A stretch of 64,000 nt of DNA, taken from assembly GCF_002285635.2 (NCBI RefSeq), contig NZ_CP023049.2, positions 2,170,001 through 2,234,000 of the forward strand. The letters run 5' to 3'. Both the position numbers and the translations under genes were made by a program. Positions 25,714-34,703 of this stretch are shown here, one piece after another (the stretch's first letter is position 1; the number at the start of each line of letters is the position of its first letter). The notes beneath the pieces were generated by a model, which saw only the letters and a program-made list of their open reading frames with translations, was not told the origin of the DNA and did not search any database. Source of the DNA: Chryseobacterium piperi. GTDB taxonomy: Bacteria; Bacteroidota; Bacteroidia; Flavobacteriales; Weeksellaceae.

Positions 25714-27255
25714 AAGAGGCTGTCTCAAAAGGACAGTCTCTTTTTAGTATTTCATTGAAAAAAGATTTCGATATTTTGAATAAAAAAAATATCTTGGAAA
25801 AAAGAAGATATAAGTCAAAAAAGCAGTCTGTTTTAGGCTGCTTTTGACATTTTGTTCAGATTGTGGGCAATTGCGAGTATGCCGATTTCTACCTCGACTT
25901 TATTTTTTCCCCGAAGCATGAATCGTTTAAAATTTTTGTTGTGTTTGAGCTCTGCAAAAACAGGTTCAACATCATGGCATCTTTGTTTTCTGAGTTTGAT
26001 GCCCTTGCTGGTATTAAGAAGTTTGAAAACCTTTTCTCTGATTTTTGCCAATTTAGGATTGTTTTGTGAAGTGGTTATTTGTCCCGATTTCTGATCTTTT
26101 CTGAAGTAATTATATTTAACATAAGCTTTTATTTTCTTAGATTTTAACAAGTTGTAATTTTCTTCTGAGCCATAACCAGCATCAGCAACAAGCTCTTTGG
26201 GAGCTTTATGATAGCTTTCTTCAAAACCCAGTAAATGAGTCGCTAATGTTTTGGTGTCTGTTGGGTTGGGATGAATTGAATAATGTAAAATGAATTGTCT
26301 ATGGGTAGAAATTTGTAGATTGTAAGCGGGTTTTAGTTGTCCGTTTCGCATATGATCCTCCATTCGCATAAAAGTAGCGTCTGTATCGGTTTTGGAATAG
26401 GAATTTCTATCTTCTAATAATTCTTGCTGTTTTTTATATTTCTCTAAATTATCTGCCCAGTTTTTCTTAGCATAATTCAGTTTCTGACGAACTTTTGAAG
26501 CTACTTTTTTATCTTTCAAAACTTCATTGATCTTTTCGATGGTTTGAGTTACTTTTTCAGAATCTACTTCTTTAAAATCAATACTTTCTGTATTTTCAAG
26601 CTCGTCTTTGGCAACTGTTTCTGCATAGTTCCAAAGCTCTTCTAATTGCTCTGCAATCCTTTCTTTGTGTTTTTTGACAGCTCTTCCCCAAACAAAAGTA
26701 TAGCGATTGGCATTGGCTTCTATCTTGGTGCCATCTACAAAAGTGGTTTCCAGACTTACCAAACCTTCCTTTTCCAAAAGAAGAACAATTTGTGTGAAAA
26801 TAGCTTTAATCTCACCTTTCAATCGTTCACTACGGAACCTGTTTAAGGTGTTATGATCGGGACGGCTCATTGCAGAGAGCCACATAAAATGGATGTTTTC
26901 TTTCAAGGCCTGCTCCATTTTGCGGCTTGAATAGATATTGCTTAAATAGCCATAAATCAAAACTTTCAAAAGCATTTTCGGGTGGTAGCAAGATGTTCCG
27001 CCAGGTTTGTAGGTTTTAATTAAGCTTTTGATATCCAAGCCATCAATAATGTTTGAAACAATTTTCACAGGATGTCGCTCATCAATCAACTCCGATAAAT
27101 TGGGAGGAAAAAGCAGATTTTCTTTGGGGGTGTAATCTTTAAAGACTACTTTTGACGTACTTAACACAATGCAAATTAATCAATTTGCAACTATTAGGAA
27201 AGCGAAAGCTTTCCTTTTTGCATAAAAAAGGCTATCTCTTTTGAGACAGCCTCTT
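25714..27255 (-). mobile_element. IS1182-family insertion sequence, copy 3 (1542 bp)
   Basis: Same ends and orientation as copies 1 and 2, shorter by one codon. It is inserted between the 3' ends of the second lectin gene and a minus-strand aldo/keto reductase gene. The flanks (TTAA left, CTTT right) show no clear duplication. Confidence 0.9.
25833..27167 (-). CDS. IS1182-family transposase (copy 3)
   Basis: Transposase of 444 residues with a one-codon deletion (FMRMEDHMRN for FMRMKEDHMRN) and SLETTFVDG for SLKTTFVDG. Both lie in or near the catalytic region, but the acidic residues remain. Activity may therefore differ from copies 1 and 2. Confidence 0.92.
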   Translation of the reverse strand: MLSTSKVVFKDYTPKENLLFPPNLSELIDERHPVKIVSNIIDGLDIKSLIKTYKPGGTSCYHPKMLLKVLIYGYLSNIYSSRKMEQALKENIHFMWLSAMSRPDHNTLNRFRSERLKGEIKAIFTQIVLLLEKEGLVSLETTFVDGTKIEANANRYTFVWGRAVKKHKERIAEQLEELWNYAETVAKDELENTESIDFKEVDSEKVTQTIEKINEVLKDKKVASKVRQKLNYAKKNWADNLEKYKKQQELLEDRNSYSKTDTDATFMRMEDHMRNGQLKPAYNLQISTHRQFILHYSIHPNPTDTKTLATHLLGFEESYHKAPKELVADAGYGSEENYNLLKSKKIKAYVKYNYFRKDQKSGQITTSQNNPKLAKIREKVFKLLNTSKGIKLRKQRCHDVEPVFAELKHNKNFKRFMLRGKNKVEVEIGILAIAHNLNKMSKAA

Positions 27256-27331
27256 CTTTAAGTTTTATATCCATGATTTACTATCTCATGATTTAAAAGA
27301 ATAGAAAATAATTTATCGAAAGGGCTATTAA

Positions 27332-28207
27332 TTAAATATCTGCTACAGATTTTAACATTTTCTGCTCCCATTCAGCATCTTTCGGATCAAAGAACAATCT
27401 TTTACCTGTATCCAGAGAACGAGTAGCATTCATTTCATCTTCTGTTAGTTCAAAGTCAAAGACAGAAAAGTTTTCTTCAATTCTGGATGGAGTTACAGAT
27501 TTTGGAATGATCACAGATCCTTCCTGTAAATGCCATCTTAAGATTACCTGAGCAACTGTTTTGTTATATTTATCAGCAATTGCTTTCAGAGATTCATTAT
27601 TTAAAAGCTCAGCATTTCCGTTTCCTAAAGGACTCCAGGGCTGTGTAATGATATTATTTTCTCTATCATATACCTGAAGTTCTTTTTGTTGGAAAATAGG
27701 ATGTAACTCGATCTGATTAATAACCGGAAGAACCGTCGAGTTTTCTTTCAGTTCTTCTAGCTTTTCAACTGTAAAATTGCATACTCCTATCGCTTTTATT
27801 TTTCCTTCGTGGTATAAGTCTTCTAATGCTTTCCAGGCTCCTAAAAAATCCCCGTAAGGCCAGTGAATAAGATACATATCCAGATAATCCAGCTGCAAAC
27901 GGTCTAACGTTCTCTGAAATGCTGCTTGAGCTTTTTCATAACCATGATCCTGTACCCAAAGTTTGGAAGTGATAAACAACTCATCTCTGTTTATTCCACT
28001 ATTTTTGATAGCGTTTCCCACCGCTGTTTCGTTAAGATAAATGGATGCCGTATCTATCATTCGGTATCCTGTTTGGATGGCTTTAATAACAGCATCTTCA
28101 CAAACTTTCAAATCATCGATCTGCCAAACTCCGAATCCTAATGCCGGAATATCAACTCCATTATTTAAAGTGACAACCGGCTGGCCGGTATATATTTTTT
28201 TCTGCAT
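27332..28207 (-). CDS. Aldo/keto reductase
   Basis: NADPH-dependent TIM-barrel oxidoreductase of 291 residues. The catalytic tetrad is visible: Asp and Tyr in RMIDTASIYLNE, Lys in FITSKLWV and His in YLIHWPYG. The C-terminal cofactor motif VIIPKSVTPSRIEENFSVFD is typical of the 2,5-diketogluconate-reductase-like group. It acts on aldehydes or ketones; the true substrate cannot be read from sequence. It is a single gene, convergent with the lectin gene across IS1182 copy 3. Confidence 0.85.
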   Translation of the reverse strand: MQKKIYTGQPVVTLNNGVDIPALGFGVWQIDDLKVCEDAVIKAIQTGYRMIDTASIYLNETAVGNAIKNSGINRDELFITSKLWVQDHGYEKAQAAFQRTLDRLQLDYLDMYLIHWPYGDFLGAWKALEDLYHEGKIKAIGVCNFTVEKLEELKENSTVLPVINQIELHPIFQQKELQVYDRENNIITQPWSPLGNGNAELLNNESLKAIADKYNKTVAQVILRWHLQEGSVIIPKSVTPSRIEENFSVFDFELTEDEMNATRSLDTGKRLFFDPKDAEWEQKMLKSVADI

Positions 28208-28317
28208 AATTCTTTATTTAGATGTTTAATATAAAGTCAAACAAATTTGCAACAAAAAATTGAAATTTTACGCTATAAATCCAGCCTTTATGAATTTTTA
28301 ATTTTGTTTATTTTTGC

Positions 28318-28767
28318 ATGAAAATGAAAACTATGTCTTACCAAATTGTAAAAGCTGGAGCAAAAGATTACCCTAGAATTATGGACATCTGGGCATCTGC
28401 AGTACAAGCTACTCATGACTTTCTTACAGAAGAAGATTTTAATTATTTTAAAGAAGTAATTCCGAGAGACTATCTTCCTCATCTGGAAGTATATCTTATT
28501 ACGGACACCAATGAAACAAAAGGTTTTGCTTCTGTTTCAGAAGGCAATCTGGAAATGCTTTTCATTCACGATGATTCCCGTGGAAAAGGATATGGTAAAA
28601 AACTTTACCAATTCATGAGAGCGCAGACCGGTTTTACGAAATTGGATGTCAATGAACAGAATCCTCAGGCTATTGGATTCTACGAAAAAATGGGGTTTAA
28701 ACAGGTAGGAAGATCTGAAAAAGATGGTTCCGGGAAAAACTATCCTATCATCCATATGGCTTTGTAG
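28318..28767 (+). CDS. GNAT-family acetyltransferase
   Basis: N-acetyltransferase of 149 residues. The acetyl-CoA-binding motif A is MLFIHDDSRGKGYGKKLYQF (R/Q-x-x-G-x-G as RGKGYGK), with AIGFYEKMGFKQVGRSE as motif B. The first ATG gives MKMKTMSYQIVKAG; the second or third Met is also possible. The stop codon directly abuts the next gene (0 bp), so the two are translated together. The acceptor is unknown. Confidence 0.82.
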   Translation: MKMKTMSYQIVKAGAKDYPRIMDIWASAVQATHDFLTEEDFNYFKEVIPRDYLPHLEVYLITDTNETKGFASVSEGNLEMLFIHDDSRGKGYGKKLYQFMRAQTGFTKLDVNEQNPQAIGFYEKMGFKQVGRSEKDGSGKNYPIIHMAL

Positions 28768-29244
28768 ATGAACACGTTCAAATTCAATATGATTTCTCAG
28801 AGTTCCGAAATCCCGTATGAACTCCTTTTACTCGCTGATGAAACAAAGGAAGCGATCGATCAGTATATTTTTAAATCTGATCTCTATGTCCTGAGTGATG
28901 GCGACCACAATATTGCCGTTATGGCTTTATATAAAAACAACAATACTCAACTGGAGATCAAAAACATTGCTGTTACAGATCATTATCGTAATCGCGGGAT
29001 TGGAAGTATCTTAATTGGAAAAGCTAAAGAAATAGCAGCACAACATCATTGCACGTCATTGCTTGTAGGAACTTCCGATACCGGCTTGCAACAAATCCGG
29101 TTTTATGAAAAAAATGGTTTTGCAAAAAAGGAAATACGCAAAAATTTCTTTATTGAAAACTACCCTTTCCCTATTTACGAAAATGGAATACAGATGAGGG
29201 ACATGGTTGTCCTTGAATTTCTTAGACCTCACACCATAGAATAA
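28768..29244 (+). CDS. GNAT-family acetyltransferase
   Basis: N-acetyltransferase of 158 residues. The acetyl-CoA loop is NIAVTDHYRNRGIGSILIGK (RNRGIG), and GLQQIRFYEKNGFAKKEIRK is the C-terminal motif. Its ATG follows the upstream stop without a gap, so it forms a two-gene unit with another GNAT. The pair may act on one substrate class, but no acceptor can be named. Confidence 0.82.
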   Translation: MNTFKFNMISQSSEIPYELLLLADETKEAIDQYIFKSDLYVLSDGDHNIAVMALYKNNNTQLEIKNIAVTDHYRNRGIGSILIGKAKEIAAQHHCTSLLVGTSDTGLQQIRFYEKNGFAKKEIRKNFFIENYPFPIYENGIQMRDMVVLEFLRPHTIE

Positions 29245-29245
29245 A

Positions 29246-29291
29246 ATTCGTGCATTTGTGGCAAAAAAAAGAATTCCACGAATGCACGAAT
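29246..29291. repeat. REP-like palindromic element, copy 1
   Basis: ATTCGTGCAT at the left and ATGCACGAAT at the right are exact inverted arms, with TGTGGC and an A-rich loop between. A close copy lies at 29902-29952, so the two flank the GNAT gene on the minus strand. Confidence 0.8.
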
Positions 29292-29343
29292 AAAATAAGT
29301 ATAGCTCCATCTTCCGAGACCACTTAGGTTCCACGTTAATATA

Positions 29344-29856
29344 TTAGGACATTAAATTATTTTCAATTGTATAGATGGCTCCTTTATGCCCGTCAAAATC
29401 AAATTCTCTTTCAAAACTAAGTCCTATTTTTTGAAGCACTTTTATTGACGGTTTATTTTTGAGCATAGCTCTTCCCACGATCTTTTCTAGGTTCAACTTC
29501 TCAAAGCCAAAATGTATACAAGCTTTCGCACTTTCAGTTGCGCATCCTTTGTTCCAGTATTTCTCAAAAAATCTAAACCCTATATCTGTTTCTTCTAGTT
29601 TTTCATCATATTTGAGACCACACCATCCAAGAAACTCATTGTCCGACTTATTAATTACCGCCCATCTTCCAAAACCATTTTGCCTGTAATCATTATAATT
29701 TTCCAAAAAAACTTGTGCCTCTTCTATTTTTGCAAAAGAAGAGTCTCCAGTGTATCGTATAACATTAGGATTTAGATTAAGTTCGTAAAAATATTCAGCA
29801 TCATTTACTGTCAGCTCTCTTAATAAAAAGCGATCCGTTTCTATAATTGTTTTCAT
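29344..29856 (-). CDS. RimJ/RimL-type GNAT acetyltransferase
   Basis: Acetyltransferase of 170 residues of the type that modifies protein N-termini, amino sugars or small amines. ETDRFLLRELTVNDAEYFYE is the usual start, GWCGLKYDEKLEETDIGFRF the central strand pair, KYWNKGCATESAKACIHFGF the acetyl-CoA loop and NKPSIKVLQKIGLSFERE the C-terminal motif. It is bracketed by two REP-like palindromes. The ribosomal-protein specificity in the family name is not proven by sequence. Confidence 0.82.
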   Translation of the reverse strand: MKTIIETDRFLLRELTVNDAEYFYELNLNPNVIRYTGDSSFAKIEEAQVFLENYNDYRQNGFGRWAVINKSDNEFLGWCGLKYDEKLEETDIGFRFFEKYWNKGCATESAKACIHFGFEKLNLEKIVGRAMLKNKPSIKVLQKIGLSFEREFDFDGHKGAIYTIENNLMS

Positions 29857-29901
29857 ACATGAATTAAAAATATTAAAAATTAGCTACATGCCCTAAAATA
29901 A

Positions 29902-29952
29902 ATATTCGTGCATTCATGGCGAAAAAAAAGAATGCCACGAATGCACGAATAT
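29902..29952. repeat. REP-like palindromic element, copy 2
   Basis: ATATTCGTGCATTCATGGC and GCCACGAATGCACGAATAT pair across an A-run and AGAAT. It matches the element at 29246-29291 through most of both arms. It lies 20 bp past the LysR gene's stop and upstream of the GNAT gene. Confidence 0.8.
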
Positions 29953-29971
29953 GATTGAGTCTAAAAATATT

Positions 29972-30874
29972 TTAAAGCTTCCCCATTACCTGACGGAAAA
30001 GTCCTTTGATATGAGCAATTTCAGATTGATAAGTCGTTTTTTTACGGCATCCGAAATACAAAGTATTTTCTAAAACCTTATCTCCTTCCCAGATTAGCTT
30101 TATATCACCGCTCTCGATTTCATTTTTACATAAAAAGTCAGGTACCACGGCCAATCCCGTCCCGCCTTTCAGACAACGGATAATAGAATTGAGATTAGGA
30201 ACAATATAATTAGGCCGGAAATTAGGTTTATGCCCGAAGTTTAAAATCCAAAACTGGAACAGGTGTTCCATATCTCCTGTCGTTCCATACCACTTCTCCT
30301 GCTTCAGCCATTCTTCTATTTTTCCGGGATCTTTAGTTTTTAGTACCTTCTTAAAGCTATCCGTATCTACATCCTTACCACCTACCAGGATAATCTGCTC
30401 TGAAGAGAATGCTTCATGCTCAATATTAAGTGAAGATCCTTTTTTGGGAGTGATGATTAGGTCTAAAATCCCTTTATCCAACTGCTCAAGCATCTCCGGA
30501 TATTCTCCAAAACTTATAATCAGATTAAAAGGCAGTGACGAAACGTATTGTTCTAAGGTCGTCTGAAAAGTTTCAAAACACATTCCGACACTTATCGTCG
30601 GCGTATGTTTTTCGGTAGATTTTTGAAAATTCTTCTCAACATTTTCTAGTTTTTGAAGAGGTTCAAAAACGGCATTATACAACACCTTCCCGCGCTCAGT
30701 AGGAATCATTTTCCTGCCGGTACGATCAAAGAGTTTATATCCTACATAAGCCTCAAGAGAACCTAAATGCAAACTTACTCCAGGTTGAGAAATAAACAAA
30801 CTTTCAGCGGCTCCGGTTAAGGTTCCGGTCTTATAAATTTCTTTAAAAGTACGATACCATTCTAAATTAACCAT
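29972..30874 (-). CDS. LysR-family transcriptional regulator
   Basis: DNA-binding regulator of 300 residues from the preferred ATG at 30872-30874 (MVNLEWYRTF); an in-frame ATG at 30895 would add seven residues. The winged HTH is GTLTGAAESLFISQPGVSLH LGSLEAYVGYKLFDR; an effector-binding domain follows (TISVGMCFETF onward). The start region contains GTATCATAAAAAT (30881-30893), and the same 13-mer occurs upstream of the mdaB-like gene. Self-control and control of that gene are therefore plausible. Confidence 0.88.
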   Translation of the reverse strand: MVNLEWYRTFKEIYKTGTLTGAAESLFISQPGVSLHLGSLEAYVGYKLFDRTGRKMIPTERGKVLYNAVFEPLQKLENVEKNFQKSTEKHTPTISVGMCFETFQTTLEQYVSSLPFNLIISFGEYPEMLEQLDKGILDLIITPKKGSSLNIEHEAFSSEQIILVGGKDVDTDSFKKVLKTKDPGKIEEWLKQEKWYGTTGDMEHLFQFWILNFGHKPNFRPNYIVPNLNSIIRCLKGGTGLAVVPDFLCKNEIESGDIKLIWEGDKVLENTLYFGCRKKTTYQSEIAHIKGLFRQVMGKL

Positions 30875-30951
30875 GATACTATTTTTATGATACAAAAGTA
30901 TGAAATAATTATAATTCTAATAGATAGAAGAAAACTATACCTTGCATTCAT

Positions 30952-31695
30952 TTATATAATAGCTCCTTTTTCATTTCTCAGGAAAGAAGCATAATAATCA
31001 GGAATATCACTGTTTTCAATTTGCCTGGCAACTTTCTCCAAAGGGTAATTCAGTTGAATAATTTCCGGAATTATATGCTGTTCATTCATAGTCAGAATAA
31101 GGTAAGATGCCAATCTGTTTTCTTCTCTGGAGCGACCTACGGAGCCAGCATTAATAGCCCATTTTCCATCTGTTTTTTTTCTAAATGATATATGTGTATG
31201 CCCCATCACTATAACATCGGATTGAGAAACATTGAGCATTTCAGAAAAAACCTGATCATCTTCCGATTCATAAATATAGGTATCGTTGCTGGTTAAGCTT
31301 GAATGTACCAGCTGGATATTCCAGTTCTTTTTACCAATTTTATAATGTAGCTTTAAATCAAAAGGCAAGGCCGATAAAAAAGCTTTATGCTCATCCGTAA
31401 TATTTTTCTTAGAATGATCTATCGCAGCCAATCTTGCAGCCGTCTCCTCTTCAGAATGTTTACTTAAAGGAGTTACGGGCAGGTCAAAAGCAATCCTTTC
31501 ATCATGATTGCCCAACAAGCAAGGAATATTATAACGGTCGATCAATGCGATCACTTCATTTCCCCATGGAGCAAAATCTACAAGATCCCCTAAGCAGAAT
31601 TTTTGTTTGATCCCTCTTCGTTCTATATCATTCAGTACAACTTCAAGAGCCGGAAGATTTCCATGCACATCACTAAAAACAGCAATCTGTATCAT
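30952..31695 (-). CDS. Calcineurin-like metallophosphoesterase
   Basis: Phosphoesterase of 247 residues from the ATG at 31693-31695 (MIQIAVFSDVHGNLPALEVV); the frame is open 12 codons further upstream. Metal ligands are in SDVHGN, CLGDLVDF, LLGNHD (GNHDE) and VMGHTHISF, with INAGSVGRSREENRLASYLI at the end. This is the YfcE-like two-metal arrangement that acts on phosphodiesters or monoesters. The substrate is unknown. It lies upstream of, and in the same direction as, the LysR gene with a 77-bp gap. Confidence 0.83.
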   Translation of the reverse strand: MIQIAVFSDVHGNLPALEVVLNDIERRGIKQKFCLGDLVDFAPWGNEVIALIDRYNIPCLLGNHDERIAFDLPVTPLSKHSEEETAARLAAIDHSKKNITDEHKAFLSALPFDLKLHYKIGKKNWNIQLVHSSLTSNDTYIYESEDDQVFSEMLNVSQSDVIVMGHTHISFRKKTDGKWAINAGSVGRSREENRLASYLILTMNEQHIIPEIIQLNYPLEKVARQIENSDIPDYYASFLRNEKGAII

Positions 31696-31790
31696 ATCGT
31701 ATTCAATTCTTTCAACAAAATTACAAGACAATAGCTATAATTAGATCTAAAACCAGCATGACATTCAACCATTATTTACAAAATCCAATC

Positions 31791-31807
31791 TATCATTTTT
31801 ATGATAC
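31791..31807. promoter_or_regulatory. Probable LysR-regulator site upstream of mdaB-like gene
   Basis: TATCATTTTTATGATA is an inverted repeat about 45 bp upstream of the -7 element TAACTTTG (31851-31858). The 13-mer ATTTTTATGATAC inside it recurs at the start of the lysR gene (30881-30893). Confidence 0.5.
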
Positions 31808-31887
31808 TAAACTATAATTTATATTATTTTAATCATACCATAAGTAGAAGTAACTTTGCATAGTAAAATTTAAACAATCAAAAAGCA

Positions 31888-32502
31888 ATGAAAAAAGTAT
31901 TAATAATTAACGGTGGACAAAATTTCGGACATTCCGGAGGAAGATATAACAAAACAGTTGCAGACAACACATTAGACGTCTTAAAAACTTTTGAAAATAT
32001 AGATATCAAAGTCACCAACATCGCCGATGGATATGATAAAAATGAAGAAGTTCAGAAATTTGTTTGGGCAGATTATATTATATACCATACTCCTATCTGG
32101 TGGTTTCAGCTTCCCAACGGATTTAAAAAATACATTGATGAAGTCTTCACAGCCGGACATGCTAAAGGTATTTATTTGAGTGACGGCAGAACTTCAGAAA
32201 ATCCTGAAATTAATTATGGAACAGGAGGAATGCTGGGCGGAAGAAAATACATGGTCACCACAAGCTGGAATGCTCCTGAAACGGCTTTTACCCTGCCGGG
32301 AGAGTTCTTCAGTGAAACAAGTGTAGATAACGGGCCATTATTTGGATTCCACAGAATGAATGCTTTCGTCTCTTTACAAAAAATGGACAGCTTCCATTTT
32401 CATGATGTGGAGAAGAATGCCAATATTGACCGTGATATGAAGTTGTATAAAGAACATGTTAAAACTGTTTTTGAAAAAGAACTAAAACCACAGTTAGCAT
32501 AA
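31888..32502 (+). CDS. MdaB/KefF-like NAD(P)H quinone oxidoreductase
   Basis: Flavodoxin-fold reductase of 204 residues (IINGGQNFGHSGGRYNKTVA binding FAD or FMN phosphate). It resembles MdaB, which reduces quinones by two electrons and limits redox cycling. The characteristic YHTPIWWFQLPNGFKKYIDE VFTAG and TTSWNAPETAF motifs are present. A TAACTTTG -7 element lies 30 bp upstream. Its stop overlaps the next gene's ATG by one base, so it begins an operon with an ABM-domain protein, a DJ-1-like gene and an aldo/keto reductase. Confidence 0.82.
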   Translation: MKKVLIINGGQNFGHSGGRYNKTVADNTLDVLKTFENIDIKVTNIADGYDKNEEVQKFVWADYIIYHTPIWWFQLPNGFKKYIDEVFTAGHAKGIYLSDGRTSENPEINYGTGGMLGGRKYMVTTSWNAPETAFTLPGEFFSETSVDNGPLFGFHRMNAFVSLQKMDSFHFHDVEKNANIDRDMKLYKEHVKTVFEKELKPQLA

Positions 32503-32789
32503 TGAAAATACATCTTACAGCCATCATCAAAGCAAAAGAGGAATACCAGACAGAAGTCCTTGAAGTCCTTCAAAATATGGTAAGGGAAACACGCAAAGAA
32601 GAAGCTTGTGAATTATATAGCCTGCATCAGGGAATAGAAAATAAAAATGAATTTATTTTCTATGAAATATGGAAAGATACAGCAGGTCTGGAGCAGCATA
32701 ATCAGCAGCCTTATATTCAGGTATTTGGAGCCCTTATCAACGAAAAATTACAGGAAGTACCTCAAATTTATAAAACCCATATTCTTTAG
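32502..32789 (+). CDS. ABM-domain (antibiotic biosynthesis monooxygenase-like) protein
   Basis: Small ferredoxin-like-fold protein of 95 residues (MKIHLTAIIKAKEEYQTEVL, later EFIFYEIWKDTAGLEQHNQQ PYIQVF), the ABM/YgiN type. YgiN is a quinol monooxygenase in E. coli and pairs with MdaB in a quinone redox cycle. The one-base overlap with the MdaB-like gene here reproduces that partnership. The role in quinone redox is inference from the family. Confidence 0.82.
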   Translation: MKIHLTAIIKAKEEYQTEVLEVLQNMVRETRKEEACELYSLHQGIENKNEFIFYEIWKDTAGLEQHNQQPYIQVFGALINEKLQEVPQIYKTHIL

Positions 32790-32791
32790 AA

Positions 32792-33543
32792 ATGAAAAAA
32801 CTTGCATTGCTCATATTTAGTGTATTCATGATAGGATTGGTTCATTCACAAAATAAAAAATTAATGGCTATGAAAAAGAAAATTCTGTTCGTGGTGACGA
32901 GCCATGACAAAAAAGGAAGTACCGGTGAAAATACAGGATATTACTTAGGCGAAGTTTCTCATCCATGGGAAGTTTTACACCAGGCAGGATATGAAATAGA
33001 TTTTGTCAGTCCTAAAGGCGGAACACCTCCTGTTGATGGGTTTGATCTTACCGATCCTGTCAATAAAGAGTTTTGGGAAAATAAAGACTACAAAAATAAA
33101 ATAGATCATTCATTAAAACCTTCAGAGGTTAACCCTAACGAATATTCAGCGATTTATTATGCCGGAGGTCATGGTGCGATGTGGATTTAGCTGATAATAC
33201 CGGATTAGCTTCCATCGCTTCAAAAATTTATGAAAATGGAGGAATTGTAGCCGGAGTTTGTCATGGACCGGCAGGTTTGATCAACATTAAGCTGGATAAT
33301 GGTAAATATCTGGTAGATGGTAAAAAAATTAATGCTTTTACCAATGAAGAAGAAGCTGAAGTAAAATTAACTCAAGTGGTTCCTTTTCTTTTGGAAGATC
33401 AACTAAAATCAAGAGGAGCAAAATTTGAAAAATCAGGACTTTGGCAAACCCATGTAGTTAACGATCAAAGAGTCATTACCGGACAAAATCCACAATCGGC
33501 AAAAGCAGTAGGAGAAGCTATTCTGAAAGAATTACAAAAATAA
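32792..33543 (+). pseudogene. DJ-1/PfpI-type protein, frameshifted
   Basis: Two overlapping frames (32792-33190 and 33181-33543) give one protein when joined. The first begins with a signal-like helix (MKKLALLIFSVFMIGLVHSQ) and reads to YYAGGHGAMW. The second continues DLADNTGLASIASKIYENGG with the nucleophile motif AGVCHGPAG. The joint is GCGATGTGGATTTAG at about 33177; one extra G would restore MWDLADNTG. The intact family includes glyoxalase III/Hsp31-like detoxifiers. A one-base assembly error is a real alternative to a true mutation. Confidence 0.8.
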
Positions 33544-33576
33544 AACAGACAAAACAATATAGAAAGTTTAGAACAA

Positions 33577-34560
33577 ATGGAATATAGAAAATTAGGAAAT
33601 ACTGATCTGGAAGTATCAGTAATTACACACGGTGCTTTTGCCATCGGTGGAAATATGTGGGGTGGGAATGAAAAACAAGATTCTATAAACTCTATCCACG
33701 CATCCCTTGATAATGGAGTAACTTCTATTGATACGGCTCCTTTTTACGGCTTTGGGCTGAGTGAGGAAATGATTGGGGAAGCGATTAAAGGAAAAGACCG
33801 TTCAAAAATCCAGTTACTAACCAAATTTGGTTTAGTTTGGGACGGCAGCAATCAAGGAAAAGGAGAATTCTTTTTCGATGCGGAAGAAAATGGAAAAATA
33901 CTTCCGGTTTACAAACTAGCCTCAAAAGAAAATATCATTAAAGAGGTGGAAGAAAGTCTGAAGCGTTTAAGAACAGATTATATCGACCTTCTACAATTAC
34001 ATTGGCCGGATAGCTCTACTCCTATCAGTGAAACCATGGAAGCTTTGGAATTGCTGATCCAACAGGGAAAAATTCGTACTGCAGGAGTAAGCAACTATAG
34101 CGTAGAACAAATGAAAGAAGCTGCTAAAACTATTCAATTAGCCAGTAACCAGGTTTCCTATAGTATGCTGAATAGATCAATCGAAAAAGATCTGGTTCCC
34201 TATTCATTAGAAAATAATACAGGAATTATTGTTTACAGCCCCATGGAAAGAGGATTGTTGACAGGTAAATATTTCAAACAGGCCCAATTAAAAGCTGACG
34301 ATCATCGTAACGGATATTTTGCTCAGTTTGATCTTGAAAAAGTAAAAAGTTTTGTAGAAACCCTGGAAACAATAGCTTACGAAAAAAATGCTACCGTATC
34401 ACAATTAGTATTGCGTTGGACAAGCTTACAGCCTGCTATCAGTGTCGTATTAGCCGGAGCCCGTAACGCACAGCAGGCTACTGAAAATGCACAGGCAATG
34501 TCTGTTGATCTTTCTCAAGAAGAGTTCAATTTTATTAATTCCGCACTGAAAGGCATTTAA
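33577..34560 (+). CDS. Aldo/keto reductase
   Basis: Reductase of 327 residues (MEYRKLGNTDLEVSVITHGA, the AKR start). The tetrad is Asp and Tyr in TSIDTAPFYGFG, Lys in QLLTKFGLVWD and His in LLQLHWPDS. The C-terminal SVVLAGARNAQQATENAQAM binds the 2'-phosphate of NADPH. It is the last gene of the mdaB-like unit, with 33 bp after the DJ-1-like gene. A hairpin-prone segment (GGGAG...CTCCC, about 34566-34609) follows without a T-tract. Substrate unknown. Confidence 0.85.
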   Translation: MEYRKLGNTDLEVSVITHGAFAIGGNMWGGNEKQDSINSIHASLDNGVTSIDTAPFYGFGLSEEMIGEAIKGKDRSKIQLLTKFGLVWDGSNQGKGEFFFDAEENGKILPVYKLASKENIIKEVEESLKRLRTDYIDLLQLHWPDSSTPISETMEALELLIQQGKIRTAGVSNYSVEQMKEAAKTIQLASNQVSYSMLNRSIEKDLVPYSLENNTGIIVYSPMERGLLTGKYFKQAQLKADDHRNGYFAQFDLEKVKSFVETLETIAYEKNATVSQLVLRWTSLQPAISVVLAGARNAQQATENAQAMSVDLSQEEFNFINSALKGI

Positions 34561-34703
34561 TATCAGGGAGTTGGAAAAGAAAAGCTTGAAACATAATCCT
34601 TTTCAGCTCCCTACTCCCTTCTTCATCTGTGATAGCCCAAATTCTACATTTCAATAATAATGTGTAATTTAACATAAGTATTATTCAATCTAAAATTCTA
34701 AAA

